Shown here piece by piece: positions 24,541 through 33,507 of a stretch of DNA of 64,000 nucleotides (position 1 is the stretch's first letter; each line of letters opens with the position of its first letter). A model generated the notes under the pieces. That model had not been told where the DNA came from, made no database searches, and worked only from the letters and a program-made list of their open reading frames with translations. The stretch is from CAYJLF01 sp964371055 (lineage in GTDB: Bacteria > Eisenbacteria > RBG-16-71-46 > CAIMUX01): contig CAYJLF010000009.1 of NCBI GenBank assembly GCA_964371055.1, forward strand, positions 1 through 64,000. Direction: 5' to 3'. The translations under genes and the position numbers were made by a program.

Positions 24541-25791
24541 ATGAACCTGCCTGAGCCTGGCCTTCTGCGTCACTCGCCGTCCCGCCTGCGGACACGCCCC
24601 ATCACTCTCGGTCCCGCCGGCTCCAGAGCCGTCCTTTTCGCGATCGTCCTGTTCGCGATCGTCCTTTTCGCCACCTCCTGCTCCGGCGACAAGAAACCGT
24701 CGCCGCCGCTCTTCCCCGACGAAGGCGATCCGGCGCCGATCCGTCTCTTCGAGGAAAATCGTCTCTCCTACATCCTCTCGAACGAGGGGATGTGGATCAC
24801 AGACCCCTGGGGGCCGGTGTCGTTCGAGGGCGCGATGGTCTTCTTCGACTACGGCCTCTGGATCGGCGCCAATGTAAACGGCCTGGAGCGTGTTTCAGCA
24901 CTCTCCTACTTCAGCTCGGAAGTCCAGCCGCTCCCCATCTCGGCCGACTCGGTCGCGCAGGTCTACCTCGTCACCGTCCACACCGCACAGGGCGATCCCG
25001 ACTACGATCTCTGGCCGCGGGCGGCCGGAGCGCCGGTCGATCCGTTCGACCGTCCGCTGCTGCTGGGCGATCGCACCGCCTGGACCGCGCACGACGATCT
25101 CGATCCGGCTCGTCACACGCTCTTCGCGTCCCTGCCGCTTGGAGCCCAGATCAGGCGCACGATCTGGGCGTACCACCAGCCCGATTCGGTCCTCTTCGAG
25201 CGGTTCGAGATCCGGAACGTCTCGAACCAGGCCTGGTCGGGGACCTACCTCGGTCTGTGGTGCGATACCGACGTCGGCCTGGTGAACAACGACCGCATCG
25301 CCTGCGATCCCGACCTCGATCTGGGATACGCCTGGACGGATCCGGAAACCCCCGAATCCGCGTGGGGAACGCGCCAACCGGCGGTCGGCGTGCTCCTCCT
25401 CGAGACGCCGAACGACCTGCGCCTGACCGCCTTCCCCCGCATCCTGAAGAACACCACCGAGCCGCAGAGCTCGCTCGAGGCCTACCGCCTGTTGCGCGGG
25501 GTCAACGTCGACGGCGCCCCCTTCACCGATCCGACGACGGAGGAGGCCACCTCCTTCTGCCTGGCGGGCGATCCGGTCACCGGCGAAGGATGGGTCGATG
25601 CTGGAGACTACGACCGCCGGATGATGCTCTGCACCGGGCCGTTCGACCTGCCGCCCGCCGCGAGCGTCTCTCTGACCGTGGCGATCATCCTGTCGATGCA
25701 CCGCGATCCACTGGCCGCGATCACGGGACTGCGCGCCGCCGCTGGGACGGTCCGGGCGAACCCCGCCTGGTGGGATCACTTCGCCCGGTAG
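24541..25791 (+). CDS. Lipoprotein of unknown function
   Basis: The 416-residue protein has an N-terminal basic region and a hydrophobic repeat ending in LFATSC, a lipobox with the modified Cys near residue 44. The mature part is beta-rich, with NEGMWITDPWG, MVFFDYGLWIGANV, IWAYHQPDSVLFERFEI and YLGLWCDTDVG motifs that recur in secreted proteins of FCB-type bacteria; the FxxGLWIG block also resembles the central part of large FlgD-tailed proteins such as that at 36225. It lacks a sorting tail. Probably an outer-membrane-associated surface protein; ligand unknown. No operon partner. Confidence 0.75.
   Translation: MNLPEPGLLRHSPSRLRTRPITLGPAGSRAVLFAIVLFAIVLFATSCSGDKKPSPPLFPDEGDPAPIRLFEENRLSYILSNEGMWITDPWGPVSFEGAMVFFDYGLWIGANVNGLERVSALSYFSSEVQPLPISADSVAQVYLVTVHTAQGDPDYDLWPRAAGAPVDPFDRPLLLGDRTAWTAHDDLDPARHTLFASLPLGAQIRRTIWAYHQPDSVLFERFEIRNVSNQAWSGTYLGLWCDTDVGLVNNDRIACDPDLDLGYAWTDPETPESAWGTRQPAVGVLLLETPNDLRLTAFPRILKNTTEPQSSLEAYRLLRGVNVDGAPFTDPTTEEATSFCLAGDPVTGEGWVDAGDYDRRMMLCTGPFDLPPAASVSLTVAIILSMHRDPLAAITGLRAAAGTVRANPAWWDHFAR
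24631..24675 (+). repeat. Three tandem 15-bp repeats in a signal sequence
   Basis: Copies at 24631-24645, 24646-24660 and 24661-24675 (GTCCTTTTCGCGATC with small changes) encode VLFAI-VLFAI-VLFAT, the hydrophobic core of the lipoprotein signal. Slippage would lengthen or shorten the signal by five residues. Confidence 0.7.
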
Positions 25792-25839
25792 TCCCGGCGC
25801 TCCCCGGATGAAGTGAGCTGCGAGAAGATCTCGGAGAGC

Positions 25840-26547
25840 CTACCCCCTGATCCCGATCAGCATTCTCCGCCCCCAAAGTCCGTCACCCTCGTAGACCAGT
25901 TCCAGACCCGCGCCGGCAAAGGCCTCTCGATACTCTTCGTCGGTGAAAAGGCCCAGCTCGTGCCGCTCCGACAGGTGCCCGATCCCGTCGACGGTGGCGA
26001 TGAGGTATTGGAACTCGATGATCGAGACGAGGCCCTCGGCGGTGCTGCGGGCCACGCGCGCGATCTTGATCTCGGGACGATCGACCAGCGCGGCGTGGAT
26101 CCGGCCGGCGTTCCAGGCCGCGGGGCTGAACCACGGCTCGAGCATCACGATGCCCCCCGGAAGGGTGTGCCGCGCGAAGTTCTGCATCGCCGCCCGCAGC
26201 CGGTCCGCTGTCCGCAGGTACCCGATCGAGCCGAAGAGACAGAGGACGACGTCGAAGCCCCGTCCGAGGTCGAAGTCGATCATGTCCGCCTGGTGGAACG
26301 GGACACCGGGGCAGGTCTCGCGCGCCCGCGCCAGGAGGAGAAGCTCCAGATCGAGTCCCTCGCAGGCGAAGTCGTCCTTGAGGTAGCGAAGATGTCCGCC
26401 GGTCCCGCAGGCGATGTCCAGCAGTCGGTTCCCCTGCGTCCTCCGGTAGCGGGCGATCCACTCGCGCAGGCTCGCCGCCTCCTTCGCGTAGTCCTTCCCC
26501 ATCGATTCGTAGATGAGGTCGTAGTAGCGAGCCGATTGGTGAAACAC
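25840..26547 (-). CDS. SAM-dependent methyltransferase (N-methyltransferase-like)
   Basis: The 235-residue protein begins HQSARYYDLIYESMGKDY, typical of sugar-amine or glycine N-methyltransferase-like enzymes. Motif I is LLDIACGTGGHLRYL (about 40-54), the beta-2 acid lies in CEGLDLE, and FDVVLCLFGSIGYL plus PGGIVMLEPWFSP follow. I prefer the GTG at 26547 because GGGAGGGG lies 4-5 nt before it. A longer start, GTG 26601, would overlap the permease stop (GTGA) and is also possible. Substrate unknown. It sits directly downstream of the APC permease, so a small amine or amino acid is a reasonable guess. Confidence 0.8.
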   Translation of the reverse strand: MFHQSARYYDLIYESMGKDYAKEAASLREWIARYRRTQGNRLLDIACGTGGHLRYLKDDFACEGLDLELLLLARARETCPGVPFHQADMIDFDLGRGFDVVLCLFGSIGYLRTADRLRAAMQNFARHTLPGGIVMLEPWFSPAAWNAGRIHAALVDRPEIKIARVARSTAEGLVSIIEFQYLIATVDGIGHLSERHELGLFTDEEYREAFAGAGLELVYEGDGLWGRRMLIGIRG

Positions 26548-26597
26548 CGTCCCCTCCCCATCGTTGATCGGTCGATCCAGCGCCCGCGCCGCCGCCC

Positions 26598-28070
26598 TCA
26601 CTCCGCCGGATCCACGACTCCATGCTTCGGCCTGAGCCAGGCGTAGAGAAAGAGGATCACCGCCAGAATCGCCCCCGCAATCAGGACCTCCGCCCGCCTC
26701 GCATAGGTGATCATGACCACGCAGACGATCATGCCGAGGGCCGGCACCAGGACCGGCACCTCGAACCTCCCGCGCGGCTCGTCTCGCCGTCTCTTCAGCA
26801 GGATGAGCGCCAGGTTGATGACCGCGAACACGCTCAAGAGCAGAACCGAGGTCGCCCGCGCCAGGTTCGGCACCGTGCCGGCCAGCGCGAGAAGCATCGC
26901 CGCGGCCAGAAGGACGAGGATCGCCCTGTGCGGTGTCCGCCGGCGAGGATGGACGGCCGCCAGTCGGCGCGGAAGGAGTCCCTGGCAGGCCATGCCGTAC
27001 GCCAGCCGGGAGGCCATGATGAAGTTCAGAAGCGCCGTGTTGGCCACCGCGAAGATGGTGATGCCGTTGTAGACCCAGGGGCTCAGCCAGGGGGCGGCCT
27101 TCCTCGTGATCTGCACCAGCGGCGCTCCGAGATCACGGTTCGCGAGATCCCGCGCCGGCACGACCGAGACGGCGGTGAGGCTGATCAGGATGTACAACAG
27201 GGTGGAGATCGCGACCGCCGAGATCAATCCGACCGGGAGGTTGCGTTCGGGTTGCTTGACCTCCTCGGCCACGTTGATCATGTCTTCGAAGCCGACAAAG
27301 GAGTAGAAGGTCAGGACTGCCCCGGTGAGCAGGAGTGAAAGGCTGAGGCCCGCTGGGACGGTGGTCGCGCCGACGGCCGACCCCAGATCGCCTGCGGCGC
27401 CCCCGGCAGCTCCGGTGACGTGCGCCAGCGTCCCCGCCGACACGTCCAGGTAGTTCACGCTCCCCCAGAAGCGCGCTCCCACCGCGATGACGAAGATCAG
27501 CCCTCCGACCTCGACCGCGGTGCAGAGGAGATTCGCCCACATCGATTCGCGGATCCCGCGCAGGTTGATCGCGGCGAGCAGCAGGAGGAACGTCGCCACC
27601 ACGATGCGCGGCGGGATCCCCCCCGCGAAGGACGCCACCGTGTTCGCCACGACATTCGACGCCGTGGCGATCGAGGTCAGACCTGAGGCCATGACCACGA
27701 GGCCAATGACATAGGAGAGCAGCGGCCGGCGGAAAGCACGCTGCGTGACGTATGCAGCGCCAGCGGCCCGGGGATAGCGCGAGGAGATCGAGGCGTAGGT
27801 CAGTCCGGTGAGCATGGCCGCCACCATCGAGGCGACGAAGGCGAGCCAGACGGCATTTCCCAGCTGGCCGGAGGCGACTCCGATCGTGCCATAGATCCCC
27901 GACCCGACGATGTCGCCGACGCCGTAGACAATGAGGAAGAAGAGGCCGATGTGCCGGGCGAGTCTGGGCACTCCGCCGGCAGACCCCGGCATCCGGCCAG
28001 CCGTCCCCGGCCCGCGGCCGGGATCCGAGGGGGTTCTCGAGCCTGCATCTCTGCCCTTGGGTTGGCTCAC
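26598..28070 (-). CDS. APC-superfamily amino acid permease
   Basis: The 490-residue membrane protein has about twelve hydrophobic segments. The first contains the family signature FFLIVYGVGDIVGSGIYGTIG, where substrate amine binds, and a later helix contains FYSFVGFEDMINVAEEVKQPERNLP, the classic APC motif. It imports or exchanges amino acids across the inner membrane. The start is uncertain: the GTG at 28070 leaves a 40-residue polar leader; an ATG at 27992 is an alternative. Translation upstream of 28070 does not look like protein. Followed by a methyltransferase gene. Confidence 0.85.
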   Translation of the reverse strand: MSQPKGRDAGSRTPSDPGRGPGTAGRMPGSAGGVPRLARHIGLFFLIVYGVGDIVGSGIYGTIGVASGQLGNAVWLAFVASMVAAMLTGLTYASISSRYPRAAGAAYVTQRAFRRPLLSYVIGLVVMASGLTSIATASNVVANTVASFAGGIPPRIVVATFLLLLAAINLRGIRESMWANLLCTAVEVGGLIFVIAVGARFWGSVNYLDVSAGTLAHVTGAAGGAAGDLGSAVGATTVPAGLSLSLLLTGAVLTFYSFVGFEDMINVAEEVKQPERNLPVGLISAVAISTLLYILISLTAVSVVPARDLANRDLGAPLVQITRKAAPWLSPWVYNGITIFAVANTALLNFIMASRLAYGMACQGLLPRRLAAVHPRRRTPHRAILVLLAAAMLLALAGTVPNLARATSVLLLSVFAVINLALILLKRRRDEPRGRFEVPVLVPALGMIVCVVMITYARRAEVLIAGAILAVILFLYAWLRPKHGVVDPAE

Positions 28071-28301
28071 GGCGGCATTGGACCAGATCGGCACCGACCA
28101 GGGAAGCGGCAATCCCCCGCGCTTGCGGGAGGTTGCGCTCCAGCCCGGCGGTGCGACCTGCAGTTTCGGGTCTCGAAACGTCGAGCGCCCCGTCTGCGAT
28201 CCCCGGAATCTATCGTGACTCTGTCTCCGTAGGCGGCTACTCTGGTCGGACCGATTCGACCTCAACCCCATAACGGTTCAGGATCCATGGAGGGCTCGGC
28301 C

Positions 28302-29102
28302 ATGGCGTTCGTTCAGAAGCACGATCACGGACACTTCTGTTGGCTCGATCTCGGCACCACCGACCGTCCCGGTGCGGCCGGGTTTTACACCGAGCTCTTC
28401 GGCTGGAGCACCTTCGATGCGCCGATGGGCCAGGATGTCTACACCATCTTTCGCCTCAAAGACCACGACGCCGGGGCCGCCTACCAGATGCCCAAGGAGA
28501 TGCTCGACCAGGGAGTCCCGCCCCACTGGCTGCTCTACGTCTCGGTCGACGATGTCGACGCCGCCGCCGCGCGCGTGGGGCAGAACGGCGGCAAGGTGGT
28601 GATGGGGCCGTTCGATGTCCAGATGCCCGGCGGACCGCCGCTCGGCCGCGCCGCCGTGATCCAGGACCCGCAGGGCGCCACCTTTGCCCTCTGGCAGGCG
28701 AGAGAGCACATCGGAATCGGGATTATGGACGAACCCGGCTCCCTCTGCTGGCCCGAGCTCAGCACGACGACCGCCGACGGCGCCCGTGACTTCTATAGCG
28801 CGGTCTTCGGCTGGAATCACAAGACCGAGGCGATGGGCGGTCCCGCGGCCTACACGGAGTGGCGCGTGGGTGAGCGTTCCATCGGCGGGATGATGCAGAT
28901 CCAGCCGGAGTGGGGCGCGGTGCCGCCGCACTGGATGGCCTATTTCCAGGTCGCCGACTGCGACGCCACGGTCGCGCAGGCCCAAACGCTGGGCGGCAAG
29001 ACGGTGCACGGTCCGATGGACATCCCGAACGTCGGCCGCTTCGCCGTTCTGCAGGATCCGCAGGGAGCTCACTTCTCGGTGATTCGGCTGAATCCGCGGT
29101 AG
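28302..29102 (+). CDS. Two-domain VOC (glyoxalase/bleomycin-resistance) family protein
   Basis: The 266-residue cytoplasmic protein consists of two tandem VOC domains (about 1-125 and 140-265). Each opens with a metal-ligand strand (HGHFCWLDLGTTD; GSLCWPELSTTT) and ends with an IQDPQGATFALWQ or LQDPQGAHFSVIRL strand. The internal duplication forms one complete bowl. The ATG at 28302 is used because GGAGGG lies 8 nt before it; the ATG at 28287 would place that site inside the coding region. Members are lyases, dioxygenases or binding proteins such as CFP30B-like proteins; the substrate is not deducible. Confidence 0.85.
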   Translation: MAFVQKHDHGHFCWLDLGTTDRPGAAGFYTELFGWSTFDAPMGQDVYTIFRLKDHDAGAAYQMPKEMLDQGVPPHWLLYVSVDDVDAAAARVGQNGGKVVMGPFDVQMPGGPPLGRAAVIQDPQGATFALWQAREHIGIGIMDEPGSLCWPELSTTTADGARDFYSAVFGWNHKTEAMGGPAAYTEWRVGERSIGGMMQIQPEWGAVPPHWMAYFQVADCDATVAQAQTLGGKTVHGPMDIPNVGRFAVLQDPQGAHFSVIRLNPR

Positions 29103-29200
29103 ACCGTCAGGGCGGCCGACCGGGGCATTGGTTTCATCCACGGGAGTACGCCAACGCCCCGGTCCGTCCTTGAACAATTCCCGCACGGCCGGAGACGGCG

Positions 29201-30610
29201 TTACTGTACGTGCCCCCCGATCCACTCCAGCATCGGCTGCCAGAACAGATCCCGGGCGTTGTCGGCGGTGTAGAGATCGACGTGGCCGTAGTCGAGGAGC
29301 ACTTCCTCCGGTGGATGCAGTGCGATGTCGATGCGGCTGACGTCGTCGCTGCCGACCATCTCGAGCGTCCGGTCGTAGTACGGCCCGAAACCGCCGGCCG
29401 GCGCCACGAGGAGAATCGGGACCGTGATCTCGCCCAGGTGGTCGTCCCACGGCGACTCCTGAGTGGGGCACCAGAGCCTGTCCCCCTCCAGTTCGAGCAT
29501 CACCGGCTGGGCCACCCGGGTGAACGTGATCCAGAAGTCGACCACGCGATCCACGGGGGTGTACTGGAGCGCGTTGACGATCCCGTTCTCGTCGAATACG
29601 CCCGCCCAGAAGTGGCCAGGCAGCGCTGAGAACGGCGATGCCGAGATGGTCAGCACGACCTGGAGGTTCGTCAGCCCTGGGAAGTAGGGCGACGGCCCAT
29701 CCGGGTCATCTCTCGCGAGGAGCCCGAACTCGTAGGAATTGTCCTCCCAGCCGTAGATTCCCTGCTCGGCCATCGCCAGCTTCGTCTCGTAGTCGGCGCA
29801 CGTCACTTCGTGGATGATCTCGTTATCGGTCTTGAGGCCGTAGTCGACGGGAATGAACCCGCTCACCTGCCGGCGTCCGGGGGGTAGCTGCGTCTCCTCG
29901 TTCAAGAGGCAGTAGCTGATCACCGCACCCGCGCTGAAGCCGCTCACGAGCATCTTCCGGTAGCCATTGCCGGTCATCCGGCGCACGACACGAGCCACTT
30001 CGATCGCCAGTTGGAGGTCCTCCACATGCCGCTGGAGTCCCCAGTCGGCCATGAAGGAGTAGTCGGTCAGACCCGAGGGTAGGAGCGTATAGCCGTGGTC
30101 GATTCCCCAGACATCGACATCGTTCTGGGCGAGGAAGACGCCGATCCCGAAGTCATCGGGAGCCCTCGGGGAATCGAGCCCGGGCAGCATGTTGCCCACG
30201 AAGTCCTTACCCCCTCCATGCTCCATGAAGACGGCCCGCCGCGTCCGAATCGGATGGAACGGCGCCGTCTCTCGGACGACACGATGCAATCCGATCAGGT
30301 CGTGTTCTCCGGGACCGACCCGGATCGTGGCGCGGTAGTGGACGATCGGCCCGACAATCGGCTGCCGCTCGAACTCCACCAGAGGCCACGCCACCTGGCG
30401 GTCCATCGCGCCATCGGCGGCCGCCAGGGCGTCATCCTCCATCGTCCAGCGGGCCTCGTTGACCAACGTCTTCGCCAAACCCTCGGCCTCAACGGCAAGT
30501 CCGTCGCCGGGCAGTTCGGAAAGCGTCGGGGGCGCGGACGGGCGTTCCTCCACGCATCCGACGGCCAGCAGAACGAATCCGCACAACAGAACGTACAGGT
30601 ACCTGCGCAT
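29201..30610 (-). CDS. Lipoprotein alpha/beta hydrolase
   Basis: The 469-residue protein has a lipoprotein signal (LLAVGC, Cys19) and an alpha/beta-hydrolase core: oxyanion region FMEHGGGKDF, nucleophile elbow VSGFSAGAVIS (Ser near residue 223), VPILLVAPAGGF before the acid, and a catalytic His in LDYGHVDLY near the end. GAGGAGG lies 7 nt before the ATG. Probably an envelope-anchored esterase or lipase of unknown substrate. Monocistronic, convergent with the VOC gene. Confidence 0.8.
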   Translation of the reverse strand: MRRYLYVLLCGFVLLAVGCVEERPSAPPTLSELPGDGLAVEAEGLAKTLVNEARWTMEDDALAAADGAMDRQVAWPLVEFERQPIVGPIVHYRATIRVGPGEHDLIGLHRVVRETAPFHPIRTRRAVFMEHGGGKDFVGNMLPGLDSPRAPDDFGIGVFLAQNDVDVWGIDHGYTLLPSGLTDYSFMADWGLQRHVEDLQLAIEVARVVRRMTGNGYRKMLVSGFSAGAVISYCLLNEETQLPPGRRQVSGFIPVDYGLKTDNEIIHEVTCADYETKLAMAEQGIYGWEDNSYEFGLLARDDPDGPSPYFPGLTNLQVVLTISASPFSALPGHFWAGVFDENGIVNALQYTPVDRVVDFWITFTRVAQPVMLELEGDRLWCPTQESPWDDHLGEITVPILLVAPAGGFGPYYDRTLEMVGSDDVSRIDIALHPPEEVLLDYGHVDLYTADNARDLFWQPMLEWIGGHVQ

Positions 30611-31096
30611 GATCTGCCTCCTCTGTGACTCAACGGTCGGCGGGCCCGGTCACATCGACCGGAACAACATTCGCGCGTCACTCCGATTCGTCGGCCGCGG
30701 TCACGAGGAGGCGATGCACATGCGGTCGCGGGGCAACGATCGCTGCCTCCACTCCGTCCGCGGCGCGATGCAACGTCGGAACGTCATGCTGGCTCGCGGT
30801 TCTCACCGTAACGAAATGGGCTGTGCCGGCGCGGCGCTCCGGGCCCGCTTCAAATCGGGCCGGCGCGAGTATAGCGCCCGCCCGCGGTCAAGACGACGGA
30901 ATCCTCGCGGGCGAGATGTCGAGCTCCAAGGATCTGAGGCTGCGGCAGGCGGGAGGACGGGATGATCTGTGACCCCGCGGCCTGCCACTCAGGCGCTGGC
31001 GTGGCAGCGAGCGGTCGATGGCGCAATCACCTTGCGCTCCTCGCCTGAGTCGCGTCGGTCGTATGCCTTACCACCGGATAGGCCGGAAGCACCCGA
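30611..31096. other. 486-nt intergenic region
   Basis: No coding sequence is convincing on either strand. The only structure seen is GGCGC-GAGTATA-GCGCC (30862-30878), a 5-bp hairpin whose loop reads as TATACT on the minus strand, the same -10-like hexamer seen before other genes here. It is 258 nt upstream of the hydrolase start. No terminator with a T-run was found at the end of the ABC ATPase gene. Confidence 0.4.
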
Positions 31097-32209
31097 TCAC
31101 CCGATCCTGGCTTCACTCGCCCCATCAAACACGTGCATCGCCTCGCGGCTGATGCGGAGCCCCACGGCCGCCCCTGGCTCGGCCGTGAATTCAGGCCCGG
31201 TCACGGCGGTCATGATGACCGGAGCATCCGCGTCCTTCGACTCAGCCACCAGGTGTACCAGCGACTCGCGACCGAGTGGCTCCACCAGGTCGGCGCGGGC
31301 GAGAAGGTCTCCCTCTCCGGCCTGAACGATCTCGAGGTCCTCGGGGCGGATGCCGAGGATCGCGGGCTGATCCGAGGCGGGCCCGGCCGGGGGAGGCGTC
31401 TGTGGCTTCCACGGAAGTTCGAGGCGTACGCCGTCCCCTCGAATCGACCATCCATCGTGCACGCGACTCAGCCGGACCGGCAGGAAGTTCATCCGTGGCG
31501 ATCCGACGAACGCACCCACGAACCGGGTCGCGGGGCGGCGGTAGATCTCCATCGGCCGCCCCACCTGCAGCACCCGCCCGCCCGCCATGACGACGACGCG
31601 GTCGCCCAGGGTCATCGCCTCTTCCTGGTCATGGGTCACATAGACCATCGGCGCGCGTACGTTGCGGTGGATCCGCGCCAGTTCCGCCCTCGTCGTGACC
31701 CGCAACTGCGCGTCGAGATTGGAAAGCGGCTCGTCGAGGAGAAAGACCCGCGCATCGCGCGCGATCGCGCGGCCCAGGGCCACCCGCTGGCGCTGTCCAC
31801 CGGAGAGTTGCGCGGGCTTCCGCTCGAGGAGGGTCTCGATCTCCAGGCTCTCTGCCACTTCCCGCACCCGGCGATCGATCTCCCCCCGCTCGACACCCCT
31901 CAGTCGCAGCCCGAATCCGAGGTTTTCACGCACGGTCATGTGGGGATAGAGGGCATAGTTCTGGAAGACCATCGCGATGTCCCGTTTCTGCGGGGGCAAA
32001 CCGGTCACATCGACGTCATCGACCAGAACGCGGCCCCGGGTCGGCGTCTCGACCCCGGCGATGATGCGAAGCAACGTGCTCTTCCCGCACCCGGACGGTC
32101 CCAGCAGTACGACCAGTTCGCCGCTCGCGATCCGTAGGTCCACCCCGGTCACCGCGGCCTGCCCGCCCGGAAAGATCTTCTCGATGCCCTCGAGCCTCAG
32201 CTCCGCCAT
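31097..32209 (-). CDS. Sugar ABC transporter ATP-binding protein (MalK/UgpC/MsmK type)
   Basis: The 370-residue protein has Walker A GPSGCGKST (about 37-45), Q-loop VFQNYALYPH, signature LSGGQRQRVALGRA, Walker B VFLLDEPLSNLDAQ and switch VTHDQEEAM, then a C-terminal MalK-like OB region (FVGSPRMNFLPV, ILGIRPEDLEI). It energises a carbohydrate importer. No permease is adjacent. The only permeases in the window are those at 48577-50309 in the same locus, so it probably serves them, as shared MsmK-type ATPases do. ATG 32209 has GAGG nearby; the GTG 18 nt earlier is less likely. Confidence 0.9.
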   Translation of the reverse strand: MAELRLEGIEKIFPGGQAAVTGVDLRIASGELVVLLGPSGCGKSTLLRIIAGVETPTRGRVLVDDVDVTGLPPQKRDIAMVFQNYALYPHMTVRENLGFGLRLRGVERGEIDRRVREVAESLEIETLLERKPAQLSGGQRQRVALGRAIARDARVFLLDEPLSNLDAQLRVTTRAELARIHRNVRAPMVYVTHDQEEAMTLGDRVVVMAGGRVLQVGRPMEIYRRPATRFVGAFVGSPRMNFLPVRLSRVHDGWSIRGDGVRLELPWKPQTPPPAGPASDQPAILGIRPEDLEIVQAGEGDLLARADLVEPLGRESLVHLVAESKDADAPVIMTAVTGPEFTAEPGAAVGLRISREAMHVFDGASEARIG

Positions 32210-32292
32210 CCTCGCACCCCCTCGCACCGGACTTCGACCAGAACCCCGTCCGCTTCCGCGCCGGCCGGGCAGCGCCGTCTTATCCTAACGGC

Positions 32293-32319
32293 GCGGCCGC
32301 CCCCGAAGGAAGCGGCCGC
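32293..32319 (-). terminator. Hairpin between the Cys-motif gene and the ABC ATPase gene
   Basis: GCGGCCGC occurs at 32293-32300 and 32312-32319. On the minus strand the arms plus C-G and G-T pairs can form a stem of up to 12 bp around a 3-nt loop. No T-run follows, so it may attenuate or protect the transcript rather than terminate it. It could lower expression of the ATPase relative to the upstream genes. Confidence 0.35.
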
Positions 32320-32380
32320 ACCCTCACTCACTTCGCGGATGGAGTCGCCTCACCCTGCGGGCAGGCTATCCGCTCCACGA

Positions 32381-33292
32381 TCAGTTGCTGTACCGGCTCT
32401 TGATCTGGCCCCAGCTGCTCTCCTCCACCGGCACGATCGGGCACGGATTCGGGTCGCACGGGACGTTGTCGCCGTAGTAGTCCCCACCCTGAGCGATGCA
32501 CTCAACCTCGGGAAGAACCATGCACTCGCCGCTCGCGAGGCAGCAGGCGCCCGTCTGGACGTCGAGGTTGACGAACTCGTTGTTGAAGAAGTCGGCCCGG
32601 CAGCCGGCGTCCGGGTTCCCGCCCTGGCTGAGGACCTGCAGGTAGCCGCCGACCCGACCGTCGTTCAGCATGCCCCAGATACCGTAGCCCTCGTCGGGAT
32701 TCCCCATGTCGAAGGGAAGCGGTCCGCTGCTGTACTGCACGTTGTTGTAGGTCACCTTGTACTCGACGGTGGCCGGATCGGTCTCGCTCAAGCCGTTCGC
32801 CATGTAGACCATCTCGAGATGGATCATGGTGCCCTGGACGTACGTCAGGCCGTAGTTGCCCGTAAAGGTGTAGAACGGCAGACGGCCGCCGAAGACCGCG
32901 ATCTCGCCGTCCGGGATCCGGACGTTGAAGCGGCCGTCGACGTTCGGCGACCACCACGGGCTGATGTTGAGTCCGGCCTCGCCGCCGGTCGGGCCGCTGA
33001 TCACGAGGTCCGTCGCGATGCGGAAGTTGGAATCGTTGTTGAAGACGGCCGGGATCGCGCCGTCTTCGCTGAGGCGGAAGACATGCAGGTTGGCATAGCC
33101 GAAGCACGACATGTCCATGTCGCTGATGTAGATCTGTCCGGGATAGAAGTTACCCGTCGTGAGCGTCGAGCTCGGGCAGTCATTGAACACCCGCTCGATG
33201 ATGACGGCGCTGTTGATGTTCGGGGTCGCGGCCGCCACGGTCGCGCCGATGGCGAGGACCGTCAGGGCCAGGATCAGGTTTCTTCCTCTCAT
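32381..33292 (-). CDS. Secreted protein with Cys-rich GACC motif
   Basis: The 303-residue protein is translated from the ATG at 33292, 9 nt after AAGGAGG. A signal peptide (about 1-22) is followed by a beta-rich region of about 215 residues with no known fold. Near residue 250 is the Cys motif TGACCLASGECMVL, then ECIAQGGDYYGDNVPCDPNPCP, a short disulphide module seen repeatedly in secreted proteins of FCB- and planctomycete-like bacteria. The protein ends SSWGQIKSRYSN rather than with an FlgD-like domain. Function unknown; its place in the glucan operon suggests an envelope or binding role. Confidence 0.7.
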   Translation of the reverse strand: MRGRNLILALTVLAIGATVAAATPNINSAVIIERVFNDCPSSTLTTGNFYPGQIYISDMDMSCFGYANLHVFRLSEDGAIPAVFNNDSNFRIATDLVISGPTGGEAGLNISPWWSPNVDGRFNVRIPDGEIAVFGGRLPFYTFTGNYGLTYVQGTMIHLEMVYMANGLSETDPATVEYKVTYNNVQYSSGPLPFDMGNPDEGYGIWGMLNDGRVGGYLQVLSQGGNPDAGCRADFFNNEFVNLDVQTGACCLASGECMVLPEVECIAQGGDYYGDNVPCDPNPCPIVPVEESSWGQIKSRYSN

Positions 33293-33507
33293 GGAAGTCA
33301 TCCTCCTTCGTTCCAGTTGCGTATCGATCGTTGTCTTCGTCCCGTACCGCCCAGCCGCGACGGGTCGAAGGCGGGGGCCGGCGGCTCCGGCCAGGTGAAC
33401 ATCCTCACTAGCGTTCGGTTCGTTTCCGGCGGCCTGGTCCCGGAGGGTCTCTCCGGATGCGCGGGTGGCCCTGCCCCCGCGGTGGGGCGCCGGAGCGGCA
33501 CCTCCTT

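Noticed and set aside
28287..28301. Upstream ATG for the VOC protein
   Set aside because: The GGAGGG that would serve the ATG at 28302 lies within it, and nothing resembling a ribosome site precedes 28287.
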